The notes under the pieces were generated by a model. It saw only the letters and a program-made list of their open reading frames with translations, did no database searches and was not told where the DNA came from. The translations under genes were made by a program, and so were the position numbers. From Dehalococcoidia bacterium (GTDB lineage Bacteria > Chloroflexota > Dehalococcoidia > E44-bin15), in assembly GCA_035528575.1 (NCBI GenBank), contig DATKYK010000017.1, positions 47,853 to 111,852 of the forward strand: a stretch of DNA of 64,000 nucleotides. Direction: 5' to 3'. Positions 53,895 to 62,667 of this stretch are shown one piece after another; the first letter of the stretch is position 1, and each line of letters starts with the position of its first letter.

Positions 53895-54982
53895 AATTCA
53901 ATATCGCGCTGCTTCCCGGCGATGGCGTTGGCCCTGAGGTTGCTGCCGAGGGGGTCAAGGTTCTTGAGGCGGTGGGTAAAAGATTCGGGCACGAGTTCTC
54001 ATTTCATGATGGAGACATCGGCGGCATAGCCATTGACAAGTATGGGGTCGCCCTGACGCGTGAGACGCTTTCGATGTGCCGGAGATGCGACGCAGTGCTC
54101 CTGGGGGCGGTCGGCGGCCCCAAGTGGGATGACCCGATAGCGAAGGTTCGCCCGGAAGACGGGCTTCTCGGTCTCAGAAAGGGTCTCAAGCTTTTTGCCA
54201 ACCTGCGCCCGGTCAAAGTTCTCCCCCCTCTAATCGATTCCACCACCCTGAAGCCGGAGGCTATAAGGGACGTTGACCTCATGGTGGTGAGGGAGCTCAC
54301 CGGGGGGATTTACTTCGGCAGGCCCAAAAAGCAGTGGCGGACAGCGAAGGGGAGAAAGGCGGTGGATAGCATGCTCTACTCGGAGCGGGAGATCGAGCGT
54401 ATCATAAGGGTTGGATTTGAGATGGCGCGCAGTCGGCGAAAGAAGCTGGTCTCGGTGGATAAGGCCAATGTACTGGAATCGTCCCGCCTGTGGCGACAGA
54501 TCGCCAGCGAGCTCTCCGCAGGTTACCCCGATGTGGAGCTTCAGCATATGCTGATAGATGCCTGCGCCATGAGGCTGATCCAGCGCCCCGCCGATTTCGA
54601 TGTCATCGTCACCGGCAACATGTTTGGTGACATTATCACCGATGAGGCCTCGATGCTCGCCGGATCGATGGGGATGCTTCCCTCGGCGAGCCTGGCCGGT
54701 GTGCCCAGGGCTGGCGAGATGACCTTTGGCATGTATGAGCCGATTCACGGAAGCGCACCGCGGAGGGCGGGGCAGAATATTGCCAACCCAATCGCCACGA
54801 TCGCGAGTGCCGCCATGATGCTCCGCTACTCGCTGGGGGTGGTAGAGGGTGCTGATGCGGTTGAAGAAGCGGTAAGCCATGCCCTGGAAAAGGGCTATCG
54901 TACCTATGATATAATGCAGGAAGGCAAGACCCAGGTAGGGACGCGGGAGATGGGAGATATAGTGGCGGAGAGGGTGAGCTAG
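53891..54982 (+). CDS. leuB: 3-isopropylmalate dehydrogenase
   Basis: This NAD-dependent beta-decarboxylating dehydrogenase converts 3-isopropylmalate to 2-oxoisocaproate. The 363-residue length is standard. Signature segments are [11 protein letters not shown] near the start, [24 protein letters not shown], and the C-terminal [20 protein letters not shown] with [13 protein letters not shown]. It begins at a GTG overlapping leuD and is followed nine bases later by cimA. Confidence 0.97.
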   Translation: MKFNIALLPGDGVGPEVAAEGVKVLEAVGKRFGHEFSFHDGDIGGIAIDKYGVALTRETLSMCRRCDAVLLGAVGGPKWDDPIAKVRPEDGLLGLRKGLKLFANLRPVKVLPPLIDSTTLKPEAIRDVDLMVVRELTGGIYFGRPKKQWRTAKGRKAVDSMLYSEREIERIIRVGFEMARSRRKKLVSVDKANVLESSRLWRQIASELSAGYPDVELQHMLIDACAMRLIQRPADFDVIVTGNMFGDIITDEASMLAGSMGMLPSASLAGVPRAGEMTFGMYEPIHGSAPRRAGQNIANPIATIASAAMMLRYSLGVVEGADAVEEAVSHALEKGYRTYDIMQEGKTQVGTREMGDIVAERVS

Positions 54983-54991
54983 GGGGAGGTA

Positions 54992-56590
54992 GTGTTGACA
55001 CGGGTCCAGCTCTATGACACCACACTTCGCGATGGGGCGCAGCGCGAGGGTATATCCTTCACAGTGGAGGACAAGCTACGCATCGCCAGTAAGCTCGATG
55101 AGCTGGGCATCCACTTCATCGAGGGTGGCTGGCCGGGCTCAAACCCCAAGGACGAGGAGTTTTTCAGCAAAGCCCAGGGCCTTCACTTCTCCCATGCATG
55201 CTTGGTAGCCTTTGGCAGCACCCGACATCCTAAAGACAAAGCGGAAAAAGACCCCAACCTGCGTGCCCTGCTCGATGCCAAAACACAGGTGGTTACGATT
55301 GTGGGCAAGAGCTGGGACCTGCACGTCACCCAGGTATTGGAGACCACCCTGGATGAGAACCTGCGCATGATTGCAGAATCTATAGGCCATCTCAAATCCA
55401 ATGGAAGAAGGGTATTCTTCGATGCGGAGCACTTCTTCGATGGCTATAAAGCGAATGCTGCTTATGCCCTCGAGACCATTAAATCCGCTGCTGAGGCGGG
55501 TGCTGAGTGCCTCATCCTCTGCGATACCAACGGTGGGGCGATGCCAGTTGATGTAGCCGCTGCCTGCGATGCTGCCCGGAAGGTGGTCGGCACCCCGCTG
55601 GGCATCCATGCCCATAACGATGCCGAGCTCGCTGTGGCCAACTCCCTGACCGCCATCAATGCCGGTGCCACCCAGGTTCAGGGCACCATCAACGGTTATG
55701 GAGAGCGCTGTGGTAATGCCAACCTGTGCTCTATCATCCCCGCCCTCAAGCTCAAGATGGGCATCGATTGCATCAGCGATGAGCAACTCGCCAGGCTGAG
55801 CGAGGTCGCTCACTATATAAGCGAGGTCGCCAATCTTACTGTCGATTCCCACCTTCCCTACGTGGGAGCCAGTGCCTTTGCCCACAAGGGCGGCCTACAT
55901 GTGGCTGCCATGATGAAGTGGGACAGGAGCTATCATCATGTAAATCCCGATGTAGTGGGCAACCAGTGGCGGACACTGGTATCGGAGCTCTCTGGAAAAG
56001 GGAGTATCATTCATAAAGCGAGGGAACAGGGCCTGGAGGTTGGCCCTGAAGGTGGAGAGGCGCGTGCCATATTGGAGCGGGTTAAATCAATGGAGAGCCG
56101 TGGTTTCCAGTATGACAGTGCTGAGGCATCCTTCGAGCTACTGATACGCCGCGCCCAGCCAGACTACCATCCCCTCTTTGAGCTGGTCGATTTCATGGTG
56201 GTAGTGGAGAAAAGGCGCCGACCTTCAGTGATGGAGATCGAGGAGGAGCTATTATCCGAGGCAACGGTGAAGGTTAAGGTAGGGGGCGACGTGATCCATA
56301 CCGCAGCCGAGGGCAACGGGCCGGTTAATGCCCTGGATGCCGCAATGCGCAAAGCGCTTCAATTTTTTTATCCCGACATTGAGGTGGTGCGCCTGGTGGA
56401 CTATAAGGTGCGCGTCATAGAGGGAGTTGGGGGCACGGGGGCGCGGGTGCGCGTCCTCATCGAATCGAGCGATGGGGAGCAGGAGTGGCGAACGGTTGGC
56501 AGCTCCACCAACATTATCGAGGCGAGTTGGCTGGCGCTTGCCGATAGCCTGGAGTACTGGCTGCTGAAAAAGGGAACCGCGCCTCGGTAA
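54992..56590 (+). CDS. cimA: (R)-citramalate synthase
   Basis: It condenses pyruvate and acetyl-CoA to citramalate, giving 2-oxobutyrate for isoleucine without threonine. The 532-residue protein starts RVQLYDTTLRDGAQREGISF and has FIEGGWPGSNPKDEEFF, a CimA-specific variation from LeuA. GIHAHNDAELAVANSLTAIN and YVGASAFAHKGGLHVAAMMK follow, and the C-terminal regulatory domain is intact. With LeuBCD nearby, the same enzymes can carry citramalate onwards. The last 124 bases and the flank are duplicated in decayed form at 59555. Confidence 0.95.
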   Translation: MLTRVQLYDTTLRDGAQREGISFTVEDKLRIASKLDELGIHFIEGGWPGSNPKDEEFFSKAQGLHFSHACLVAFGSTRHPKDKAEKDPNLRALLDAKTQVVTIVGKSWDLHVTQVLETTLDENLRMIAESIGHLKSNGRRVFFDAEHFFDGYKANAAYALETIKSAAEAGAECLILCDTNGGAMPVDVAAACDAARKVVGTPLGIHAHNDAELAVANSLTAINAGATQVQGTINGYGERCGNANLCSIIPALKLKMGIDCISDEQLARLSEVAHYISEVANLTVDSHLPYVGASAFAHKGGLHVAAMMKWDRSYHHVNPDVVGNQWRTLVSELSGKGSIIHKAREQGLEVGPEGGEARAILERVKSMESRGFQYDSAEASFELLIRRAQPDYHPLFELVDFMVVVEKRRRPSVMEIEEELLSEATVKVKVGGDVIHTAAEGNGPVNALDAAMRKALQFFYPDIEVVRLVDYKVRVIEGVGGTGARVRVLIESSDGEQEWRTVGSSTNIIEASWLALADSLEYWLLKKGTAPR

Positions 56591-56720
56591 TCGTTGCATC
56601 GGGATTAAGATGGCCTATTTCTCCTACTTGCTGGCCTCTAAAAAGGGCGAAAAGCAAGTAAAATCTACCTTCTAGAGCGCTGGGAGGATCTTGGGGCTGG
56701 AAAGGCCTCGTTAATGTAGG

Positions 56721-58406
56721 TCAACCGGCTGACATACGGAGGGTCGCCTGGATATTAAGCGGCGGCATATCCTCCGGATCGATTATAACATCCACAACTA
56801 CAGGCCCCTTTTCTGATACTGCGGCATCCACTACCTGTTCTATTTGTTCAGGGGAATCCAGCCTGTAACCCGAAGCTCCGAAACATCTGGCAAGTTCCGC
56901 GAAGTCCGGGTTGCCGTGCTCGGTCCCAAGGACGCGGCCCCCAAACTGGAGTTTCTGCCTGACGTTCAGCACGCGGTACTGGCAGTCATTGAGGATAAGA
57001 ATCTTAATGTCGAGACCTTCACGGACCGCTGTCTCCAGATCCTGTATCGTCATCATGAAGTCTCCGTCCCCTAGTACCGCGAGCACGGCGCGCTCAGGGT
57101 GCACCATGCTCGCCGTCATTGACGCTGCCAGTCCGAATCCCATCGACCCGAAGTTGACGGTGGATAGAAAACTGAGGGGGTGGTTGCAGGGCATAAAAGC
57201 CATCGGGTAGAGCAGGTGCATCCCCGCTCCCACACTGACGACGGTATCATCGGGTAGTTTATTTGCGATTTCCTTGATGACGCGGCTGGGAGAAGGCAGG
57301 CTCCCTTCGCGGTTGAGGGATGTCTGGAGCATGTCGTCCCAGAGCACCCTGGCTTCGGCGAGCGCCTGGTCCCATGACGACCGGGCCGGTTCCCTGCGGT
57401 CGCCCAGTTCCTCGACTAACCGGCCGAGAAAATCCGCCACGTCGCACAGGACAAGCTTGCTTTCCGGGGCTTGTGGCGCGAGGGAGCCGGGCGATATATT
57501 CACCACCATCACATTTTTAGCTGAGAACGGGGCAGTGAACTCATAAGTGGTCATATCGCTTATGCCAGCGCCGAGGCATAGAAGTGCATCGCAGCTCTCC
57601 AGGGCCCTATCTGCAACCAGGTTCCCGCCCCCGAAACCGACACGGCCCAGGGACAGTGGGTGAGTTTCCGGTATGGTTCCACGGCCATTACCAGTAGTTA
57701 TGACAGGCAGTGACAATAACTCAGCGAATTTCACCAGGTCACCTGAGGAGCGTGAGTAAGCAACCCCCGCCCCTGAAAGGACGAGCGGCAAAGCGGCAGA
57801 GTCGATCATGTCCAGGGCATCTCTCACATCCGCCTCTTTTATTGGCGGGGGAGCATCAGAAGCGAGCTCCATCGTTTCGATATCGATCTCTGCACTTTCC
57901 GTCCATACGTCTTCGGGGACCTCTATGAGAACAGGTCCGCGTGCGCCACTCATTGCGGCGCGATAAGCCCTGGAAAATACCTCTGTTACTTCGGATGCCG
58001 ATTCAGTGCGGAAGGTACCCTTGCATAGCGGCGCAAAGAGGCGCTGGTGGTCAACCTCAAGCATCCCATCGCTCTTCGACAGGCGGCGTTTCACCGCTCC
58101 GGTTATGATCATTAACGGTGAACAGTCTTTATAAGCGTTCCCCGCAGCGATCATGGCGTTGAGCGCGCCAGGGCCTGAGTGCACCAAGGCCACGCCTGGT
58201 CTCCCGGTTAGCCTTCCTTCCGCATCGGCCATGCTGGCAGCGACCTGCTCGTGGCGGCAAGAGACATAGCGTATCCGGTCACGTACCTCGTAGAGCGCAT
58301 CGACAAAAGCCACATTTGAGGTCCCGATGATTCCGTAGACCCTTGATGCGCCCATCCTAAGCAAGGCATTTGCGAGTGCCTGCGCTCCGCTCATCTGTTC
58401 CGGCAT
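56721..58406 (-). CDS. TPP-dependent enzyme of the acetolactate-synthase-like family
   Basis: This 561-residue protein has the TPP-family layout: catalytic glutamate in YVSCRHEQVAASMADAEGRL, HSGPGALNAMIAAGNAYKDC, and TPP-binding GDGDFMMTIQDLETAVREGL ending ILNDCQY. It resembles IlvB but is distinct from the ilvB at 45315 and has no small-subunit partner. Candidate roles are benzoylformate/oxalyl-CoA-type decarboxylation or a lyase on 2-oxo acids. The next gene on the same strand is a 2-hydroxyacid dehydrogenase 18 bases upstream, so a 2-oxo/2-hydroxy acid pathway is plausible but unproven. Confidence 0.85.
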   Translation of the reverse strand: MPEQMSGAQALANALLRMGASRVYGIIGTSNVAFVDALYEVRDRIRYVSCRHEQVAASMADAEGRLTGRPGVALVHSGPGALNAMIAAGNAYKDCSPLMIITGAVKRRLSKSDGMLEVDHQRLFAPLCKGTFRTESASEVTEVFSRAYRAAMSGARGPVLIEVPEDVWTESAEIDIETMELASDAPPPIKEADVRDALDMIDSAALPLVLSGAGVAYSRSSGDLVKFAELLSLPVITTGNGRGTIPETHPLSLGRVGFGGGNLVADRALESCDALLCLGAGISDMTTYEFTAPFSAKNVMVVNISPGSLAPQAPESKLVLCDVADFLGRLVEELGDRREPARSSWDQALAEARVLWDDMLQTSLNREGSLPSPSRVIKEIANKLPDDTVVSVGAGMHLLYPMAFMPCNHPLSFLSTVNFGSMGFGLAASMTASMVHPERAVLAVLGDGDFMMTIQDLETAVREGLDIKILILNDCQYRVLNVRQKLQFGGRVLGTEHGNPDFAELARCFGASGYRLDSPEQIEQVVDAAVSEKGPVVVDVIIDPEDMPPLNIQATLRMSAG

Positions 58407-58424
58407 CTGTATAACCCCGTGTTT

Positions 58425-59450
58425 CTATTTGGATGAATTAGGAGATGTCTTCGGCTTAACCCCATTCACGATGTTTACCGGTTCTTTTCCCGTTAGGACG
58501 CTCAATACGTTATCGATAGTCAGATTTATTATGCGTATTCTGGACTCGTTTGTGGCCCCGGCGATATGAGGGGTGAGTATCGTATTGGGCGCATCAAGGA
58601 TGGGGTTCTTCGGACTTATGGGTTCTTGTGAGAAAACATCGAGGCCGGCACCCCGTATTCGCCCTTCTTTTAACGCCCGAGCCAGCGCTGCCTCATCCAC
58701 TATCGCACCCCTTGAGGCGTTTATAACAATCGCGTTGGTTTTCATCGCTGTAATTCGGTCAGCGCTTATCATATTCTCTGTTTGAGGTGTCAGAGGCACG
58801 TGAATGGTTATGACGTCGGACTCTGCGATGAGATCGTCAAGAGGGCGGTATGTTACCCCAAGCTCATCCTCTTCTTCTTTCGAGAGGCGGTTCACGTCGT
58901 AGTAAATCATGTGCGGGCCAAACGGCTTCGCCCTCTTTGCCACCTCTTTGCCGATGAGCCCGGCTCCGATGACACCCACGGTTTTTCCAAAAAGCTCGAA
59001 GACCCCGTGGATCTCCATCTCGTCCTGTGCCCACTCCCCTCGCTTCGTTTTCTCGTGAGACAGGGTCAGCTTCTTTAGACATCCGAGTATGAGCATTATG
59101 GTGTGCTCCGCCACCGCCAGGGTATTAGCTCCTGCTATGTTGGCCACGGGTATACCCTTCTTAGCGGCTTCATCTACATCGATATGCTGAAATCCGGTAG
59201 ACGGCTGCTGTATCAGGATGCATTGCTCAGCCGACCGGATCACCTCGGCATCCATGGCGATATTATTTGTGTAGTCTCCGATGATTATGTGGGCATCCGA
59301 GACTGCTTCGATCAGTTCCTCCTTTGAAGATCCCTCATAGGTAACCACATATATATCTTCAAGTTCATTGCCAGTTACCCTGGTGCTTAAGAATGCCTCG
59401 ATGGCCGCTTTAGGCAGGGGCGAAAGAACGAGTATCTTTTTCTTTGCCAT
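58425..59450 (-). CDS. D-isomer-specific 2-hydroxyacid dehydrogenase
   Basis: The 341-residue protein has the classic NAD-binding motif VGVIGAGLIGKEVAKRA. The active-site arginine is in NASRGAIVDEAAL, the glutamate in DVFSQEP and the histidine in LTPHIAGATNESR. The N-terminal half fits D-3-phosphoglycerate dehydrogenase or hydroxypyruvate reductase, with no ACT domain. The substrate is not determinable from sequence. It precedes the TPP enzyme in a two-gene unit that is bounded on its right by the cimA fragment. Confidence 0.9.
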   Translation of the reverse strand: MAKKKILVLSPLPKAAIEAFLSTRVTGNELEDIYVVTYEGSSKEELIEAVSDAHIIIGDYTNNIAMDAEVIRSAEQCILIQQPSTGFQHIDVDEAAKKGIPVANIAGANTLAVAEHTIMLILGCLKKLTLSHEKTKRGEWAQDEMEIHGVFELFGKTVGVIGAGLIGKEVAKRAKPFGPHMIYYDVNRLSKEEEDELGVTYRPLDDLIAESDVITIHVPLTPQTENMISADRITAMKTNAIVINASRGAIVDEAALARALKEGRIRGAGLDVFSQEPISPKNPILDAPNTILTPHIAGATNESRIRIINLTIDNVLSVLTGKEPVNIVNGVKPKTSPNSSK

Positions 59451-59554
59451 ATCAGCCTCCCTCTTTCCAGTGCAGACCGCCGGGTGTAATTATATCGGTA
59501 ACCTCCGGCCAATACAATGTGGTGCCAAGCTTTGGCTCCTCCGTCCAAATAACA

Positions 59555-59750
59555 GAGCGATAGATGGGGAGCAGGAGTGGCGGACGGTTGGTAGCTTCCT
59601 CAACATTATCGAAGCGGGCTCACTCACGCTTGCCGATAACCTGGAGTATGGGCTCCCCAAAAAGGCACTACACCTTGATAAGCATAGCATTGGGATTCAA
59701 CTATTCTGTTATCCTAATTATTGGCCTCGAGAAAGTGCAAAAAGTTACCT
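59555..59750 (+). pseudogene. Decayed duplicate of the cimA 3' end and flank
   Basis: This segment aligns with 56467-56670, the last about 120 bases of cimA plus about 80 bases of downstream DNA. It includes GGGGAGCAGGAGTGGCG, CGGTTGG, AACATTATCGA, CTTGCCGATA and CCTGGAGTA in order. It has several mismatches and small gaps, enough to break the frame. It lies in direct orientation 3 kb away, with the TPP/dehydrogenase pair in between. Confidence 0.8.
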
Positions 59751-60371
59751 TGGTTTGCCCAGGGGGATTATATAGAGGGGCTTAACCTCCTTGGCGAGGT
59801 CCATCACTGCACTTACCTGTTCATCGTCGAAGGCTCCCACCATCACCGTTACCAGGCCGAGCGCCACTGCCTGAAGGCTGACGTTCTCACCAGCATGCCC
59901 CACTTCCATGTGCACGTATCTTTCCGCCCTTCTTCCATAGTACCGGGAGGTTCGCTCGAAAATAGCGCAGATCACGAGATCCACCGGCGCCCGCGCAATG
60001 AATTCCTGATCTCGGGCGGCAATGGCGAGTTCTCTCCTTTGGTCACCCTCTTTATGAAGGCTTAGGGAGTGCTTAGCCACATCATAATGGTAGATCCCTG
60101 GCTCAAGACCCTCGACACCATCCCTGCCTATAAAAATAAAAACGTCCAGGGGGTATGTAACGCCGGCGCTGGGTGCAGCCCTGAGTCCTCGGCTATCGGT
60201 GAGCCCCTGGGCAGCCCATAATACCTGGGAGAGCTGGGAAAGGGATAGAGGTTCCTCCTTATACTCTCTCACCGACCTTCTTTTATAGATGGTCTCCTCG
60301 AGAGACATATCCCCCCGTTCCCCGGCGGGAGGGAGTTTGACCTCCGGCCCCTCTTTGCCACGGTGCAACAT
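59745..60371 (-). CDS. SagB-type nitroreductase family oxidoreductase
   Basis: The 208-residue protein fits the FMN-dependent nitroreductase fold of the SagB/ThcOx branch. IYKRRSVREYKEEPLSLSQL is at the N-terminal end. AAPSAGVTYPLDVFIFIG binds FMN, PGIYHYDVAKHSL is the branch marker, and HAGENVSLQAVALGLVTVMV comes near the end. In peptide biosynthesis clusters SagB oxidises azolines to azoles. No cyclodehydratase or precursor peptide is nearby, so this is probably a generic redox enzyme. Start codon context is modest; a GTG or ATG upstream is possible. It ends two bases before larC begins on the same strand. Confidence 0.85.
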   Translation of the reverse strand: MLHRGKEGPEVKLPPAGERGDMSLEETIYKRRSVREYKEEPLSLSQLSQVLWAAQGLTDSRGLRAAPSAGVTYPLDVFIFIGRDGVEGLEPGIYHYDVAKHSLSLHKEGDQRRELAIAARDQEFIARAPVDLVICAIFERTSRYYGRRAERYVHMEVGHAGENVSLQAVALGLVTVMVGAFDDEQVSAVMDLAKEVKPLYIIPLGKPR

Positions 60372-60373
60372 GC

Positions 60374-61552
60374 TTACTTCCCGGTGAGCTTAGCGCTGGC
60401 CTCGGTGGTGACGATGCGATATACCATCTGGAGCGGTTGGTCATGCCTTCGGGCGAGACTGCGGCAATCCTCGTACTCAGGGGAGATGCCGACCACTTCT
60501 CCATGAAAGCGCTTAACCTTAACCCCTACCCTTCCCAGGCTGGAATCGAACTGTACCAACTCCTGCGAGGCGTGGTGGCGCTCCACCTGCTGCACCCGCA
60601 GGCCGAGGGTGGAGGTCTCCCGAAGCAGCGTCTCCACAACCTGCCCCTCGGTATCAGGAGGGGCGAGGGCGCTGAGCATAACCGCAGGGCGGTTTTTCTT
60701 CATCTGGATGGGGGTGAACCAGACGTCCAGCGCGCCCCGTTCAAAGAGGCGCTCCATTATATAGCCATAAAGCTCGGGGCTCATATCGTCGATGTTGGTC
60801 TCCAGGAGCAGGAGTTTTCGTTCATACTCTATCATTTCACCCAGCCAGAGGGGCAGCACATTGGGGATGTCGGCAGGTTCGCGATCCCCGATGCCATAGC
60901 CGATGCACTGGAGGGAGAGGGTGGGTCGCTCAAATGAGGCGATAGTGGTAACGATGGCTGCCCCGGTGGGGGTAACAAGCTCCATATCGCGGTAGGGCGT
61001 TGGTCTGATAGGTGCTCCTGCTGAGGCGATTAGCTCCAGTGTTGCCGGCGCCGGGATGGGAATGGTCCCGTGGCGGGTCTCGGCGGTGCCACTTCCCGAG
61101 GGCAGGGGGGAGCAAAAGAGTGCCTCGACTCCTAGAAGCTCAAGCCCAATAACAGCACCCACTATATCGACGATGGCATCGATGGCACCAACTTCGTGGA
61201 ACTCGACCTCCTCTATTGGGATGCCGTGAACCCTTGCCTCCGCTTCGGCGAGACGCTCGAAGATGCGGGAACTCCGCTCTTTCACACGCTGGTTGAGAGC
61301 GCTTTTTCCGATAAGATCGAGGACATCGCTCAGGCTGCGTTGTTCTGAAGCGCTCCCCTCCGAAAAGACCGTTGCCTGGGTACCGGTGATAATCCCCCGA
61401 CTCGCTCTCTGGGCGGATATTCGGTAGCCGGTGAAGGGGAGCCTGGCCAGCTCTTCGGTTAGTCGGTCGATGGAGAGCCCGCAATCCAGGAGAGCCCCCA
61501 GCATCATATCCCCGCTCAGGCCGGAGTAACAATCGAGATAGCCGACTTTCAA
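60374..61552 (-). CDS. larC: LarC, nickel insertion enzyme for the pincer cofactor
   Basis: It is a CTP-dependent cyclometallase that inserts nickel into the pyridinium bis-thiocarboxylate nucleotide of lactate racemase-type enzymes. The 392-residue protein has YLDCYSGLSGDMMLGALLD at the start and EEVEFHEVGAIDAIVDIVG. ELVTPTGAAIVTTIA and ETNIDDMSPELYGYIMERLF are also present, all family signatures. The reading frame is unbroken; some LarC genes need a frameshift and this one does not. larE lies 75 bases upstream on the same strand. larB and larA are not in the window. Confidence 0.95.
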   Translation of the reverse strand: MKVGYLDCYSGLSGDMMLGALLDCGLSIDRLTEELARLPFTGYRISAQRASRGIITGTQATVFSEGSASEQRSLSDVLDLIGKSALNQRVKERSSRIFERLAEAEARVHGIPIEEVEFHEVGAIDAIVDIVGAVIGLELLGVEALFCSPLPSGSGTAETRHGTIPIPAPATLELIASAGAPIRPTPYRDMELVTPTGAAIVTTIASFERPTLSLQCIGYGIGDREPADIPNVLPLWLGEMIEYERKLLLLETNIDDMSPELYGYIMERLFERGALDVWFTPIQMKKNRPAVMLSALAPPDTEGQVVETLLRETSTLGLRVQQVERHHASQELVQFDSSLGRVGVKVKRFHGEVVGISPEYEDCRSLARRHDQPLQMVYRIVTTEASAKLTGK

Positions 61553-61627
61553 AACACTCCCTTTTCGCCCTTATCGGGATGGTTCTTTACTTCCAGTTTC
61601 GTGTCTTCTAACATCAGGGTGATTTAT

Positions 61628-62425
61628 TCAAACGTGAACCCTTTTCGACTGCTGCGATAGCCGGGCAGGGTTCACGGTGACTTGGGTGTAGCCCAGGTCA
61701 TGAAGCTCTGCCACCGCCCGCAGCCTTGTTTTTTCATGGGTTAAAAGCGCAATGTCCTCATCGCTGGCCTCGATGCGGGCGGTGTTGCCGTGATGCCGCA
61801 CCCTGAAGTTGGAAAGACCCAGTTCAGCCAGGGCCTGCTCCGCTTTATCGATAAGCTCGAGAAGCTCGATAGTGATCGGGGTACCATAAGGGAGGCGGGT
61901 GGCGAGGCAGGGCGAGGAGGGTTTATACCAGTTGGGAAGCCCCCTGCTTCGGGAGAGTGCGCGAATCTCTCCCTTGGTGAGGCCGACTTCAAGCAAGGGG
62001 CTGGGGACGCCGAACTCCGCGGTAGCCTTTCTGCCGGGGCGGTAATCCCACAGGTCATCGTGGTTTGTACCGTCGACCACGAAAGTCAACCCCTCCTCGC
62101 TGGCTATGACGTTTAATCGCTGGCAAAGCCCCCGCTTGCAGTAGTAGCATCGCTGGGGGTCATTAGCTACAAAGGAGGGGTTTTCAAGCTCGTTGGTCTG
62201 GATAAGGATATGGCGAAAGCCCAGGTGTTGTGCTACAGATTGGGCTTGAACTATCTCCCGGGGCGAAAAAATGGGCGAACAGGTGGTAACCGCCAGTGAT
62301 CGCTCGCCGAGGATCTCATGGGAGAGGGATGCCAGGAGGGTGCTATCGATTCCGCCGGAGTAGGCGACGAGCACCGAGCCAAGCTCTTTGAGCAGTGACT
62401 TAAGTTGTGCTAGCTTTGCCTCCAT
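61628..62425 (-). CDS. larE: LarE, sacrificial sulfur transferase for the nickel-pincer cofactor
   Basis: The 265-residue PP-loop enzyme (VAYSGGIDSTLLAS, near 20-33) adenylates the pyridinium dicarboxylate mononucleotide and donates sulfur to it. The region SSPCLATRLPYGT carries a cysteine at the position that acts as the sacrificial sulfur donor in the Lactobacillus enzyme. An added RCYYCKRGLC cluster might instead hold an iron-sulphur centre, as proposed for some LarE proteins. That alternative is an inference. It pairs with larC. Confidence 0.93.
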   Translation of the reverse strand: MEAKLAQLKSLLKELGSVLVAYSGGIDSTLLASLSHEILGERSLAVTTCSPIFSPREIVQAQSVAQHLGFRHILIQTNELENPSFVANDPQRCYYCKRGLCQRLNVIASEEGLTFVVDGTNHDDLWDYRPGRKATAEFGVPSPLLEVGLTKGEIRALSRSRGLPNWYKPSSPCLATRLPYGTPITIELLELIDKAEQALAELGLSNFRVRHHGNTARIEASDEDIALLTHEKTRLRAVAELHDLGYTQVTVNPARLSQQSKRVHV

Positions 62426-62667
62426 TTTTTCGACCTTCTCACGTCTGAGCAGTCCAACACGGCGATTTTAAACGGCTACAACGGGTATGAAAGTAGGTAT
62501 GTATCGGCTGATCAATGGATTCGTTCATCATTGTTGTCACGAGTCGTGGGCAACTACGCTAAAAACACGCTCTTCTCCTCAGCGTCCCAATGGCTGCATG
62601 TCGCATCTAATATCTGGTTTACCATGTAACCCTTGAACTACCCGAAACTGTATTTTCGTGGCAATGC

